From: Brevibacillus brevis
Lineage (GTDB): Bacteria; Bacillota; Bacilli; Brevibacillales; Brevibacillaceae
Reading direction: 5' to 3'
DNA length: 64,000 nt
Assembly (NCBI RefSeq): GCF_001039275.2
Contig: NZ_CP030117.1
Location: 5,993,001 to 6,057,000, forward strand
Shown here one piece after another: positions 32,816 to 41,771 of this stretch. Each line of letters begins with the position of its first letter. The first letter of the stretch is position 1. A model generated the notes under the pieces. It saw only the letters and a list, made by a program, of their open reading frames with translations. It was not told the origin of the DNA and did not search any database. Position numbers and translations under genes: made by a program.

Positions 32816-34540
32816 ATGAAGTGGGCACCAAGATTCGAAGGCTACGATCTCGTTTCCTTTCGAAAAGACTGTGTATCAGGGTTAATCGTCGGCATTATCG
32901 CAATACCATTGGGGATGGCATTTGCTATCGCCTCCGGAGTAAAGCCTGAATACGGGATTTACACGACCATTATCGCCGGAATATTGATTTCTCTCTTTGG
33001 CGGTTCCCGCTTTCAAATCGGAGGACCTACTGGCGCTTTTATCCCGATTTTATTTGCAATCGTCATGCAATACGGTTATGCAGACTTGCTCCTTGCCGGA
33101 TTCATGGCAGGGATTCTCCTTGTTCTCATGGGGGTTCTACGGCTGGGAGGGCTGATCAAATTCATTCCGCGCCCCGTCATCATCGGATTCACCTCGGGGA
33201 TTGCCGTTATCATCTTCTCCGGTCAAATTGCCAACTTTCTCGGCCTGGAGCAGTTGCAAAGACATGAGGATTTTTTGTCCAACATGTGGGAAATTCTCCT
33301 TCATCTGAACACGATTCATGTATACAGCGTAGCCATCGCTCTCTTGAGTCTCGCCCTTATTTTGGTGACTCCTCGATTCCTCCGAAGCATACCGGCCTCT
33401 CTCGTTGGACTCGTAGTCTCTAGTATCGTTTCCGTCCTCTTTTTGGAAGGAAAGGTAGCGACGATTGGCTCCACCTTTGGAGAGATACCGAGTACATTAC
33501 CCGGCTTTCATTTTCCTGAAATCACATGGGAACGAGTCCAAAAGTTACTGAGTCCAGCCCTGATCATTGCTATACTAGGAGCGATAGAGTCTTTATTGTC
33601 CGCTGTCGTCGCCGATGGGATGACACGCAGTCGCCACAACAGCAACCGGGAATTAATCGGCCAAGGAATTGCCAACATCGTGACCCCGTTATTTGGGGGA
33701 ATTCCGGCTACTGGCGCGATTGCGAGAACAGCCACCAACATTCGAACCGGGGCAACCTCCCCCATGTCTGGCATCATTCATGGTCTGGTTGTTTTGCTCA
33801 TCCTCGTGCTGTTCGCCCCTTACGCCTCGCATATTCCGTTGGCGAGTATGGCGCCGATCTTGATGCTGGTTGCCTGGAATATGAGTGAGCGCAAGGAATT
33901 TGCCCACATGCTAAAAGCGAAGACGAGCGATTCTCTTGTCCTGGTGCTCACCTTCCTTTTGACCGTTTTCACCAATTTAACCGTCGCCATTGAAGTGGGA
34001 TTGGTGCTGTCTATCCTGTTATTTGTCAAACGAACGCGCGATAGCTTGCGGGTAGCTCAGGTGCTGCCTGACCCCTCGTCCAAGCACGACAAGGTTATGC
34101 CGCATATGGTTACCGAGGATCACGATTGCCCGCAAATCAGCATCTACACGATTGAGGGGCCGCTGTTTTTCGGGGATGCCGACTTGTTTGAAAGCTCCCT
34201 CACGCAAACCCTTCAGCGACAACCAAAGGTATTGCTGCTGCGGATGGGAAAAGTCCCCCTGATGGACATGACCGGGGAAGCGAATTTGTCCCGGATTGTG
34301 AAACAAGGTATGGACCAGGGGACAACAGTCCTTATTTCTGGAATCCAATCTGGCCCCAAGAAAATCTTGCAGCGTACGGGGTTATATGGCCTCGTAGGCG
34401 AAGCACACTTTTTTACTCATACTGGAGACGCGATAGCGTATGCCCTCAGTCTTCTGGATACTGGGAAGTGCCTCGGATGCAAGCATTTTGCCTTCCGTGA
34501 ATGCACGCACCTGTCCGCTCCTACTGAAACTTCCACATGA
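32816..34540 (+). CDS. SulP-family anion transporter with STAS domain
   Basis: 574 residues. Ten or more membrane helices in the first 400: GIIAIPLGMAFAIASGVKPEYGIYTTIIAG and FQIGGPTGAFIPIL are SulP hallmarks. The STAS domain (about 430-545) contains DMTGEANL in place of the usual DxSG. The last 25 residues are CLGCKHFAFRECTHLS, with three cysteines and two histidines in a metal-site-like spacing. Transports sulfate, bicarbonate or another anion; specificity unknown. An ArsR regulator follows 24 bp behind. Confidence 0.88.
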   Translation: MKWAPRFEGYDLVSFRKDCVSGLIVGIIAIPLGMAFAIASGVKPEYGIYTTIIAGILISLFGGSRFQIGGPTGAFIPILFAIVMQYGYADLLLAGFMAGILLVLMGVLRLGGLIKFIPRPVIIGFTSGIAVIIFSGQIANFLGLEQLQRHEDFLSNMWEILLHLNTIHVYSVAIALLSLALILVTPRFLRSIPASLVGLVVSSIVSVLFLEGKVATIGSTFGEIPSTLPGFHFPEITWERVQKLLSPALIIAILGAIESLLSAVVADGMTRSRHNSNRELIGQGIANIVTPLFGGIPATGAIARTATNIRTGATSPMSGIIHGLVVLLILVLFAPYASHIPLASMAPILMLVAWNMSERKEFAHMLKAKTSDSLVLVLTFLLTVFTNLTVAIEVGLVLSILLFVKRTRDSLRVAQVLPDPSSKHDKVMPHMVTEDHDCPQISIYTIEGPLFFGDADLFESSLTQTLQRQPKVLLLRMGKVPLMDMTGEANLSRIVKQGMDQGTTVLISGIQSGPKKILQRTGLYGLVGEAHFFTHTGDAIAYALSLLDTGKCLGCKHFAFRECTHLSAPTETST

Positions 34541-34564
34541 TGTTACGATCGGAGGAACCTGTCA

Positions 34565-34891
34565 TTGAATTTGGAACTACAGCAATTTAAAGCGAATTTT
34601 TTCAAGGCGTTGGGACATCCCCTGCGGATTCGGATTCTGGAGCTGCTGGCGGAAGGAGATAAGAATGTAAACGAGCTTCAGACACTCATCGGGAGTGAAG
34701 GCTCGGCTGTTTCCCAACAGCTTGCTATTTTGCGGAACAACAATATCGTGTACGGAACGAAGGACGGAAACAAAGTCACCTACTCGCTGCGTGATCCGAT
34801 GATCATCGAGCTATTGAGTGTGGCCAGACAAATTTTTAACAATCATTTGATTGATACGATCTCGATGCTGGATCGTTTTAATGAGGGATAA
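34565..34891 (+). CDS. ArsR-family regulator without cysteines
   Basis: 108 residues from TTG 34565, seven bases after GGAGGAA. Winged helix-turn-helix: FFKALGHPLRIRILELLAEGDKNVNELQTLIGSEGSAVSQQLAILRNNNIVYGTKDGNKVTYSL. There is not one cysteine, so thiol-based metal or persulfide sensing, common in this family, is excluded at least through Cys. Likely regulates the adjacent SulP gene; the effector is unknown. Confidence 0.88.
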   Translation: MNLELQQFKANFFKALGHPLRIRILELLAEGDKNVNELQTLIGSEGSAVSQQLAILRNNNIVYGTKDGNKVTYSLRDPMIIELLSVARQIFNNHLIDTISMLDRFNEG

Positions 34892-34898
34892 TCGTTTT

Positions 34899-35168
34899 TG
34901 TTTGAGTCAACATAGGGGAGGAGAAGAAAAAGCACAGTTCTCTTCGACTCTGACACGCCCGCAAGGGGGATTTACTGGCCGTCTACACTGCAAAAAGGGG
35001 ACCGTCGAGCCAAAGCCACCCTACGGGCGGAAGTTTCTCGAGGAAGAAGTGTTCGACAAGCGGGTCCCCTTTTTGAAGTTCCGACTGGGTAGGCGTTGTC
35101 AAGGTCTACGAGCTCTGTGCTTTTTCTTCTCACCAGCTTTTATTGGTTCATCGATGCCTTTTAAAACT
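34899..35168 (+). repeat. Hairpin element, copy A
   Basis: Begins eight bases after the ArsR stop codon and is nearly identical to copy C over about 265 bp (only scattered substitutions and single-base indels). Outer arms AGAAGAAAAAGCACAG (34922-34937) pair perfectly with 35115-35130. Inner helix AAAAAGGGGACC with its complement. The core has drifted (GGGGGATTTACTGGCCG, 34965-34988); apical GTTTCTCGAGG is intact. The extra flanking identity (GTTTGAGTCAAC at the left, ATCGATGCCTTTTAAAACT at the right) marks the unit that was copied. Confidence 0.88.
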
Positions 35169-35170
35169 AC

Positions 35171-35204
35171 AAAAAAAGCCCAGAACCTTTAAAACGTCCT
35201 GGGC
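35171..35204 (-). terminator. Terminator of the nucleoside operon, also shared with hairpin A
   Basis: GCCCAG pairs with CTGGGC; the minus strand ends in TTTTTTT. Serves the nucleoside phosphorylase gene and could also stop plus-strand transcripts. Confidence 0.8.
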
Positions 35205-35217
35205 GTACCTATTTTTA

Positions 35218-35940
35218 CTAGGAAACGGCAATGACTGCATCCAGTGCAATCAACGCTTCTGCCTCAATGGCTTTTGCCATCACATCGGTGTGCGGGTTAT
35301 ACGATTCGATTAAGTTTGCATCTGCATACCCGTCGATCGCCAATATCGAGCCTGCCTTCAATCCGCGAAGCGCCGCAATCACGAACAGGGCGGTGTTTTC
35401 CATCTCGACTGCCAAAACGCCTGCTTTTTGGTATAGCTTGTGCGGGAATTCCAACACTCCACTGTAAAAGACATCGAGCGTCAGCGTGATTCCTTCGAAT
35501 ACCTTCAAGTCTGATGCGTTTGCTCCCGCTGCTTGTACGAGCGCATCCACGACATGGCGATTGGCAACAGCCGGGAACCCCGCCGGAACCAACTGACTGG
35601 TCAAGCCGTCTTGGCGAACCGCTGCGGAGCTGATGACGAGGCTGCCTGTCTCGATTTCTTTTTGGTATGACCCGGCAGTTCCTACGCGAATAATGACCTG
35701 AACGCCGCCCTTCGCCAGCTCCTCGAAGCATACGGCTGCTCCTGGTGCACCTACACCATGACTTACCACTGCTACCTCGACACCTTTCCACATACCCGCA
35801 TAGCTGTGATACTCGCGGTTTTCCCCGATTTGACGCTGATCGTCGAGTTTCGAAGCAATCAAGGCTGCACGTTTTGGATCACCGCATACGATGACGCGCT
35901 TTGGCAGTTGTTCTGGATCTACCTTTAGATTCGTCAACAT
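35218..35940 (-). CDS. Nucleoside phosphorylase (uridine/purine nucleoside phosphorylase type)
   Basis: 240 residues from ATG 35940, after AAGGAG. NP-I fold: VIVCGDPKRA (phosphate loop), VSHGVGAPGA, RVGTAGSYQ, and VEMENTALFVIAALRGL with the ribose-binding Glu-Met-Glu. Splits a nucleoside with phosphate into base and ribose-1-phosphate. Last gene of the nup operon, so it would process the imported nucleosides. Uridine versus purine preference is not decidable by eye. Confidence 0.88.
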   Translation of the reverse strand: MLTNLKVDPEQLPKRVIVCGDPKRAALIASKLDDQRQIGENREYHSYAGMWKGVEVAVVSHGVGAPGAAVCFEELAKGGVQVIIRVGTAGSYQKEIETGSLVISSAAVRQDGLTSQLVPAGFPAVANRHVVDALVQAAGANASDLKVFEGITLTLDVFYSGVLEFPHKLYQKAGVLAVEMENTALFVIAALRGLKAGSILAIDGYADANLIESYNPHTDVMAKAIEAEALIALDAVIAVS

Positions 35941-35941
35941 C

Positions 35942-36610
35942 TCAATCGAACTCCTTTTTCTCCCACTCATCCTCTGGTATCGGTAACGCTTCACCGGAGA
36001 ACCGCTCTTCGCGGAACGGGTCTGCGATTAGGTGAAAGCCATTTTGCTCCCAGAAGCCGGGCTTGTTTTCCGTCATAAATTCAATTCCCCTGATCCACTT
36101 CACGCTTTTCCAGAAATATAGATGAGGAACAACCAGGCGAAGCGGCCAGCCGTGCTTATCCGTCAGTCGCTCTCCATCAAAGGAGTGCGCCAGCAGTACA
36201 TCATCACGCTCCAGATCAGCGAGCGGCACATTGGCGGTATAGTCGTGATCACCGTGCAGCATGACAAAGTTCGCTCGCGGGGTCACACCAATCGCCTGTA
36301 GAAAATCACGAAAACGCACGCCTGTAAATGCATTGTCAAAACGGGACCAGCGCGTCACGCAGTGAATGTCGCTCGTCACTGTCACTTGCGGCATCGTCAT
36401 GATCTCTTCGTAGGTGAGCGTTACTTCCCGGTCTACCTCTCCGAAAACGCGCAGCGTCCATTCGTTCATGTCATACACGGGCACGTCTCCCTCATGCAAA
36501 ATGGGAAAACGCTCTGTCAGGATTTGTCCTGGCGGAAGTCGTCTGGCGAGTCCCGGTCCCACTGGGGCGGGTACTTTCATTCTTTTGATCCGATCTGCCT
36601 TGTTGTTCAT
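35942..36610 (-). CDS. Sulfite-oxidase-like molybdopterin protein
   Basis: 222 residues, one oxidoreductase molybdopterin-binding domain. The Mo-coordinating cysteine is in SDIHCVTRWSRFDNAFTGV and the pterin-contact segment in HGWPLRLVVPHLYFWKSVKWIRGIEF. No Tat signal, heme or dimerisation domain is present, unlike full sulfite oxidases. It sits 40 bp behind nupQ and ends 1 bp before the start of the phosphorylase gene, an unexpected partner in a nucleoside operon. Substrate unknown. Confidence 0.88.
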   Translation of the reverse strand: MNNKADRIKRMKVPAPVGPGLARRLPPGQILTERFPILHEGDVPVYDMNEWTLRVFGEVDREVTLTYEEIMTMPQVTVTSDIHCVTRWSRFDNAFTGVRFRDFLQAIGVTPRANFVMLHGDHDYTANVPLADLERDDVLLAHSFDGERLTDKHGWPLRLVVPHLYFWKSVKWIRGIEFMTENKPGFWEQNGFHLIADPFREERFSGEALPIPEDEWEKKEFD

Positions 36611-36650
36611 CTCGCATCTCCCCTGTCTTCGCTGTCTATATGGCCTGTGT

Positions 36651-37565
36651 TTAACGGGTGCTCTGCTGATTGTCGCTGCCGATCTGACTCTTGTTCTTCA
36701 AGAAGAACATCGCCACAATCGTCAGCACGTATGGCAGCATAGCCGTAAATTGCGTCGGAAGTGAAAAGCCCTGCAAACGAATACTAAGGGCATCCATCAA
36801 CCCGAACAAAAAGCTGGAAGCCAAAATACCGAGTGGATGCGACTGCCCCATCATCATCGCTACCAATGCGATGAAGCCCCGACCAGCCGTCATACCTTCT
36901 GTAAACATCGTGACTTGCCCCAGTGAAAGCTGTGCCCCTGCAATCCCGCACAAAGCGCCACTCATCACAATCGCCAGCACCTGAAGTCCCGTCACTTTCA
37001 GACCGAGACTGCGCGCCGCAACAGGATTCAGACCAACTGCGAGGACGCGGAAGCCCGTAACCGTCCGATAAAAGAACACATACAACAGAATGGCAGCCAA
37101 AAACGCAAAATACACGAGCGGCGAATGACCAGAGACAATGCCTCCGATGACCGGAATATCGTGAATGAAAGGAATCTCTACGGTTGGCAAGCCAGCCATA
37201 TCCTTATCGTAAAAGGCCCCTTTGACACCGAAAATCGCCCGTAGTGCAAATGTCGTCAATCCCAACGCGAGAAAGTTAATTGCCACACCGACGACGATTT
37301 CATTCGCCCTTAGCTTGATCGTCATGTACGCGAATAAGAGCGAAAAGACAACGCTGACCAGCGCTGCAATCAAAACAGCCAGAAAGAGATTCCCGGTAAA
37401 ATGATTGCCGACAATCGCGGAAAAGGCACCGACCAGTACCAATCCCTCCAGGCCAACATTAAAAATTCCGACACGTGCGCAGAGCGCTCCACCCAAAGCT
37501 GCCAACAAGATTGGCGTGACCATCCGAATGGTAGAACTGAGGAGGGACCAATCAAAGAGCTCCAT
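36651..37565 (-). CDS. nupQ: Nucleoside ABC transporter permease
   Basis: 304 residues, about eight hydrophobic helices, with GIFNVGLEGLVLVGAFSAIVGN and LGLKVTGLQVLAIVMSGALCGIAGAQLSLG, typical of the BMP-type (branched-chain-permease-like) nucleoside importers. Overlaps nupP by 14 bp. Confidence 0.85.
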   Translation of the reverse strand: MELFDWSLLSSTIRMVTPILLAALGGALCARVGIFNVGLEGLVLVGAFSAIVGNHFTGNLFLAVLIAALVSVVFSLLFAYMTIKLRANEIVVGVAINFLALGLTTFALRAIFGVKGAFYDKDMAGLPTVEIPFIHDIPVIGGIVSGHSPLVYFAFLAAILLYVFFYRTVTGFRVLAVGLNPVAARSLGLKVTGLQVLAIVMSGALCGIAGAQLSLGQVTMFTEGMTAGRGFIALVAMMMGQSHPLGILASSFLFGLMDALSIRLQGFSLPTQFTAMLPYVLTIVAMFFLKNKSQIGSDNQQSTR

Positions 37566-38622
37566 GCGATTCCCCTCCTTTTGCCTTCCGCTTTTTCCAC
37601 CAGTCGTAGCTGAACTTGGCAGAGATGAACAAAATCAATACCGCTTGTATCACACTTGCCAGCTCCAGCGGCACATCCGTATTGCGCTCTACCCCCATGG
37701 CTCCTGTCTGAAAAGCAGCAAGCAGAATCGAAGTCACAATGATGCCAAGTGGGTGCGAGTTCGCAAGCAGAGCGGCCATCAGACCCGTCCAGGCGAAGCC
37801 CGGTACAGTCAGCGCCCCGTCCACAAAACGATAGTGCGCCCCCATTACCTCTACGGTTCCCGCCAAGCCAGCCAGTCCACCACTGGCAAACATCCCGGTC
37901 AGCATCACCCGAATGCGATTAATTCCTCCGTATTGAGCAAACAACGAGTTTTGACCCAGCATCTTTACTTCATAACCAAAAGGCGTAAAACGAAGTACCC
38001 AGAACAACAGCAGCGCTGCAACGATCGCAAACAAAAATCCTGCATGCACGCTCATCCCGGCAAACAGCTTCGGAAGCCACGCACTTTTCTCCAGCATGAC
38101 GGTCTGTGCAAGTGCCGCAGAACCCGTGCGATCCCGGAATGGCTCTGTCACGAGATAGCTCGCAAACAATACCGCGATATAGTTGAAGAGCAACGTAGAG
38201 ATGAGCAACGGAATGCGAAAGCGGGCTTCCATAAAGCCCGGCAGCAACGCCCAGAACCCGCCGACCGCCATTCCTGCGAACATACCCGCCACAATTTTGA
38301 TCATTCCCGGCGCTGGCAAGTAGATCGAGACTAACGCAGCACTGACGGCACCCAGCACCATTTGCCCTTCCGCCCCCAGGTTGAATACCCCTGCCCGAAA
38401 TGCGAGGGAAAGACCCAAGGCAATCAGCATGATAGGCGTGGCTCTCGCTAATGTAGATGTAAAGAAATAAAAACTGCCAAAGGCCCCTTTCCACATTTCC
38501 TGGTAGGTGCCCAAGATCGATTCGCCAACTGCAGCAATAACCAGTGCCCCGGTCAACAAACCGATGACGACAGCCAATAACGGCTGAACCAATGACTTAG
38601 ATAGCTCTTTGATTGCTGCCAT
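37552..38622 (-). CDS. nupP: Nucleoside ABC transporter permease
   Basis: 356 residues, integral membrane, with AGVFNLGAEGQMVLGAVSAALVSIYLPAPG as the conserved loop. Forms a heteromeric channel with nupQ. Overlaps the end of nupO by 26 bp. Confidence 0.85.
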   Translation of the reverse strand: MAAIKELSKSLVQPLLAVVIGLLTGALVIAAVGESILGTYQEMWKGAFGSFYFFTSTLARATPIMLIALGLSLAFRAGVFNLGAEGQMVLGAVSAALVSIYLPAPGMIKIVAGMFAGMAVGGFWALLPGFMEARFRIPLLISTLLFNYIAVLFASYLVTEPFRDRTGSAALAQTVMLEKSAWLPKLFAGMSVHAGFLFAIVAALLLFWVLRFTPFGYEVKMLGQNSLFAQYGGINRIRVMLTGMFASGGLAGLAGTVEVMGAHYRFVDGALTVPGFAWTGLMAALLANSHPLGIIVTSILLAAFQTGAMGVERNTDVPLELASVIQAVLILFISAKFSYDWWKKRKAKGGESHGAL

Positions 38623-40126
38623 GAATGCTTCCTCCCGCCATGATCACGCTGATTTTTTCTTCGGTTGCCTCCAGGCGTGAAAGCTCTCCAGCGATTCGCC
38701 CTTTATACATGACCAAAATCCTGTCAGACAAGGCGAGAATTTCGGACAACTCGGAGGAGACTAGCAAGATCCCGTCTCCCTGATTGCGCTTTTCGATCAG
38801 CGCCTGATGGATGTACTCCATGGCACCGATATCCACCCCGCGCGTAGGCTCAGCCGCAATCAAAAACGGGGTTTCGTGTCCCAGTTCCCTTGCTACGATC
38901 AGCTTTTGCAAGTTTCCACCTGACAAATTCCCAGCCAGCTCCTGCAATTGTCGGGAGCCTGTCTTGATGGCGAACTGCTCTACCCAGCCTTTTACAACTT
39001 GGCGGAATTTCTCCCGCAAAACGACGCCACGGCGGTTGTAAGCAGACTTTCGCTGATAGCCCATCAACGCATTTTCCTCGACGCTTGAGAGTTTGGCCGT
39101 TCCCCACAGGTAGCGATCCTCCGGAATATGCGCCAAGCCCGCATCCCGAATAGTGGCAACTGATTTGTTCGTCACGTCCTTGCCGCCTAATCGCACCGTG
39201 CCCTCCTGTGCCGCTCGCAAGCCGCTGATCGCTTGCAGCAGCTCCGATTGACCATTCCCGGAAACACCTGCGATTCCTACGATTTCCCCGTGGTGCACGG
39301 TAAAGCTGACTTGATCGAGCAGAGTCTGCTTTTCTCGAACCGAGAGATTCTCTACCTGCAACAAGGGGCCTTTATCCAGAGGAAGTCGCTCAGCTAACTC
39401 CTGCAATTCACGTCCGACCATTAGTCTGGCTAAATCGTCCGCATTGGTTTCTGTACGGGAAACCGTTCCCGTCACTTTGCCTCCGCGCAGTACTGTAATA
39501 CGATCAGCTACCTCCATGACTTCCTGCAACTTATGTGTAATCAAAATGACGCTCTTGCCGCTCTTTGCCAGATTTCGAATCGTTTGCAGCAGGTCGCGCA
39601 CCTCCAGCGGGGTAAGGACAGCGGTCGGCTCGTCCAGCACGATAATATCCGCTCCCTGATACAGGACCTTCAAAATTTCGACCCGTTGCTGTTCCCCAAT
39701 CGAGCAATTCGCTACCTTGGCCTGCGGATGAATCGGAATGCGATACTGCTCACTCAGCGCCCGCACCTTGTCCTCCGCGTCCTTTCTTTTGAAAAAACCC
39801 GCTTGCTTCGGCTCGTATCCGATCACGATATTTTCAGTCACACTGAATTCTCCGAAGAGCATAAAGTGCTGGTGAACCATCCCGATCCCTTTTCGAATCG
39901 CATCCTCTGGTCCGCGAAAAACGACTGGCTTACCGTTTAACACGATCTCTCCCGACGTCGGCTGCTCCATCCCGTACAGCATCCGCATCAGTGTCGTTTT
40001 GCCCGCTCCATTTTCCCCGACAATCGCGTGGACTTCTCCTGCTGCCAGTGAGAACGACACCTTGTCGTTGGCGGTAAAATCTCCGTACTTCTTGGTCATG
40101 CCCCTCATTTCCAAGCGATCGGTCAT
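38597..40126 (-). CDS. nupO: Nucleoside ABC transporter ATPase (two-domain)
   Basis: 509 residues from ATG 40126 (GAGGGAG upstream). Two fused nucleotide-binding domains: the first with GENGAGKTTLMRM and Walker B IIVLDEPTAVL, the second with GVSGNGQSELLQ and LSGGNLQKLIVAREL. The second Walker A lacks the usual GKST lysine, as is common for the C-terminal domain of this sugar/nucleoside ATPase group. Energises nupP/nupQ. Confidence 0.88.
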   Translation of the reverse strand: MTDRLEMRGMTKKYGDFTANDKVSFSLAAGEVHAIVGENGAGKTTLMRMLYGMEQPTSGEIVLNGKPVVFRGPEDAIRKGIGMVHQHFMLFGEFSVTENIVIGYEPKQAGFFKRKDAEDKVRALSEQYRIPIHPQAKVANCSIGEQQRVEILKVLYQGADIIVLDEPTAVLTPLEVRDLLQTIRNLAKSGKSVILITHKLQEVMEVADRITVLRGGKVTGTVSRTETNADDLARLMVGRELQELAERLPLDKGPLLQVENLSVREKQTLLDQVSFTVHHGEIVGIAGVSGNGQSELLQAISGLRAAQEGTVRLGGKDVTNKSVATIRDAGLAHIPEDRYLWGTAKLSSVEENALMGYQRKSAYNRRGVVLREKFRQVVKGWVEQFAIKTGSRQLQELAGNLSGGNLQKLIVARELGHETPFLIAAEPTRGVDIGAMEYIHQALIEKRNQGDGILLVSSELSEILALSDRILVMYKGRIAGELSRLEATEEKISVIMAGGSIHGSNQRAI

Positions 40127-40168
40127 TCCCACTCCCTCATTTCTGTACGTCCTTTTATGAAAATGGAA

Positions 40169-40194
40169 GACCGACTACACAGCCGTAGTCGGTC
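40169..40194 (-). terminator. Intercistronic hairpin between nupN and nupO
   Basis: GACCGACTAC pairs perfectly with GTAGTCGGTC across a 6-nt loop. Without a long T-run it would leak, allowing more nupN (binding protein) than downstream products. Confidence 0.7.
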
Positions 40195-40227
40195 ACATCC
40201 ATCACTGTGCACAAGCTTTACATAAGC

Positions 40228-40256
40228 GTTCAAAAAGTTAGCTTTTCAGCACCGAG
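40228..40256. repeat. 29-nt repeat, copy 1
   Basis: GTTCAAAAAGTTAGCTTTTC followed by AGCACCGAG. Matches 41717-41745 at all but a few central bases. It sits nine bases beyond the nupN stop. Confidence 0.6.
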
Positions 40257-40264
40257 CTACCTTT

Positions 40265-41293
40265 TTAAAACTGGTCTGGTACTGTGCGAGTGCCCGCTAC
40301 AATCTCATCGCTGATCGCTTTCACTTTATCCACCACTTCTTGTCCAATAAAAGCATGCAAAGGCGTTTTGCTTTCGTGCGTGACATAGGTTACACCAACA
40401 CCTTTTTCCTTCAAGCCGTACGCAACAACACCTGGTTTGAATGTTCCTTCTACAAAGGTCTTCACGGTTTCATAAGCTGCCGCGTCAGTCCCTTTCAATT
40501 GGGACAGAACAATATGCTCTGGATCAATCGTCGTACGGTCAACGTCCTGACCTGCTGTGAAGAAGCCTTTTTCCTTCGCTGCCTCGAAAACGCCGAGGTC
40601 GCCTACTGCTGCTGCACCGTTAATGAAGTCAGCGCCTTTGGAAGCTTGGAGCAAAGCCAATTCCTTCGCTTTTGCCGGGTCAGTGAAGCTTCCTACATAG
40701 TTGACCATCAGCTCTGCTTTTGGATTCGTCGCTTTCAAGCCCTCTTCGAAGCCAACTGTCCATTTTTTCAACTGCGGGATATCAAGAGCGACAACCATGC
40801 CCACTTTGTTCGTTTTCGTTGCCAGACCTGCTGCTGCTCCCACCAGGTAAGCTGCTTCCTGCTCACGGAAGGTAACACTGCGAACGTTTGGCAAATCCAC
40901 TACAGTATCAATAATCGCAAAATTACGGTCAGGATTTTCGGTAGCTACTTTTTTCAATGCATCCTCTGATGTAAAGGAAGAAGTGATGATCAAATCATAA
41001 TTTTCTGCAACAGCCACGCGTAAATTCTCTTCAATCGCTCCATGGTCCGTAGATTCAATCGTTTTCACTTCTGCACCCAGCTCTTGTGCGGCTTTCTTCG
41101 CACCATCATCCATTTGTTGGAAGAACGGATTCACACCGATTTTCTCGGGCAAAATCAAGGCAATTCGCTTTTTGGCCGCGCCCTCTTGTCCTGCCGCTTG
41201 TCCTCCTGGCTGATCAGCAGGTGCGCTTGTGCCAGTCGAGCACCCTGTTGCCAATACTGCGAATGTCGTTAATGCGAGCAATAGCTTCTTCAT
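40265..41293 (-). CDS. nupN: Nucleoside-binding BMP-family lipoprotein
   Basis: 342 residues. Lipobox LATGCSTG after the signal peptide. Fold of basic-membrane-protein nucleoside binders: VTFREQEAAYLVGAAAGLATKTNKVGMV and GSFTDPAKAKELALLQASKGADFINGAAAVGDLG. First gene of the nup operon; delivers purine or pyrimidine nucleosides to nupOPQ. Confidence 0.88.
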   Translation of the reverse strand: MKKLLLALTTFAVLATGCSTGTSAPADQPGGQAAGQEGAAKKRIALILPEKIGVNPFFQQMDDGAKKAAQELGAEVKTIESTDHGAIEENLRVAVAENYDLIITSSFTSEDALKKVATENPDRNFAIIDTVVDLPNVRSVTFREQEAAYLVGAAAGLATKTNKVGMVVALDIPQLKKWTVGFEEGLKATNPKAELMVNYVGSFTDPAKAKELALLQASKGADFINGAAAVGDLGVFEAAKEKGFFTAGQDVDRTTIDPEHIVLSQLKGTDAAAYETVKTFVEGTFKPGVVAYGLKEKGVGVTYVTHESKTPLHAFIGQEVVDKVKAISDEIVAGTRTVPDQF

Positions 41294-41343
41294 GATGTAT
41301 CTCTCCCTATCCGAACTTTACGTTTTTCTTTATCCTAATAGGT

Positions 41344-41372
41344 AATGTACGGCTTTTTACCCATTTTTTCAA
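41344..41372 (-). promoter_or_regulatory. SigA promoter of the nup operon
   Basis: Minus strand TTGAAA, 17-nt spacer, TACATT; about 50 bp before nupN. No riboswitch or clear PurR site is visible in the leader. Confidence 0.7.
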
Positions 41373-41405
41373 TACCATTTACGAATATTCTCATATAAAA
41401 TTAAT

Positions 41406-41648
41406 TTATCGTTCGTTTATTACCCCCTTCCCTATACAAATACAACAAAAAAACTCTTCCCGGAGGAAGAGTTTGCGTACGTAGCCGTTCTCTTCCTCAT
41501 CTGTCAAAACCATGGTACAGGTTTTGCAGGAATTGGCACCTTTCTGTTCATGCATAGACATGATCAGTGGTTGCCGGGCATCATCGGGCCAGTCCCTCCG
41601 CCGCTCTTGATAAGGTAGGTGAATATATTTAGTTACAATGGAATTCAT
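41406..41648 (-). CDS. Possible small zinc-ribbon protein
   Basis: About 80 residues; the start is unclear because no ribosome binding site fits. Two cysteine pairs, CKTC and CCIC, 24 residues apart, resemble a zinc ribbon. Against it, a terminator-like hairpin (AACTCTTCC/GGAAGAGTT plus T7, 41446-41475) lies inside the frame. I do not recognise a family. Confidence 0.35.
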   Translation of the reverse strand: MNSIVTKYIHLPYQERRRDWPDDARQPLIMSMHEQKGANSCKTCTMVLTDEEENGYVRKLFLREEFFCCICIGKGVINER

Positions 41649-41716
41649 TCTAGCAGAACGGTTCAAAAATGCAATTCTTTTTTCTCAATTCCAAACACTT
41701 CTAAAAGTAAATCGAA

Positions 41717-41745
41717 GTTTAAAAAGTCGTCTTTTCAGCACCGAG
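41717..41745. repeat. 29-nt repeat, copy 2
   Basis: GTTTAAAAAGTCGTCTTTTC followed by AGCACCGAG; same orientation as copy 1, about 1.5 kb away. It lies 27 bases beyond the stop of the chemoreceptor gene. Confidence 0.6.
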
Positions 41746-41771
41746 AAATTGGCGAGAACCACAGCCCCTAC

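Noticed and set aside
37405..38334. 309-codon plus-strand frame
   Set aside because: Antisense to the nupP/nupQ permease genes; composition is Arg/His/Gln-rich shadow sequence.
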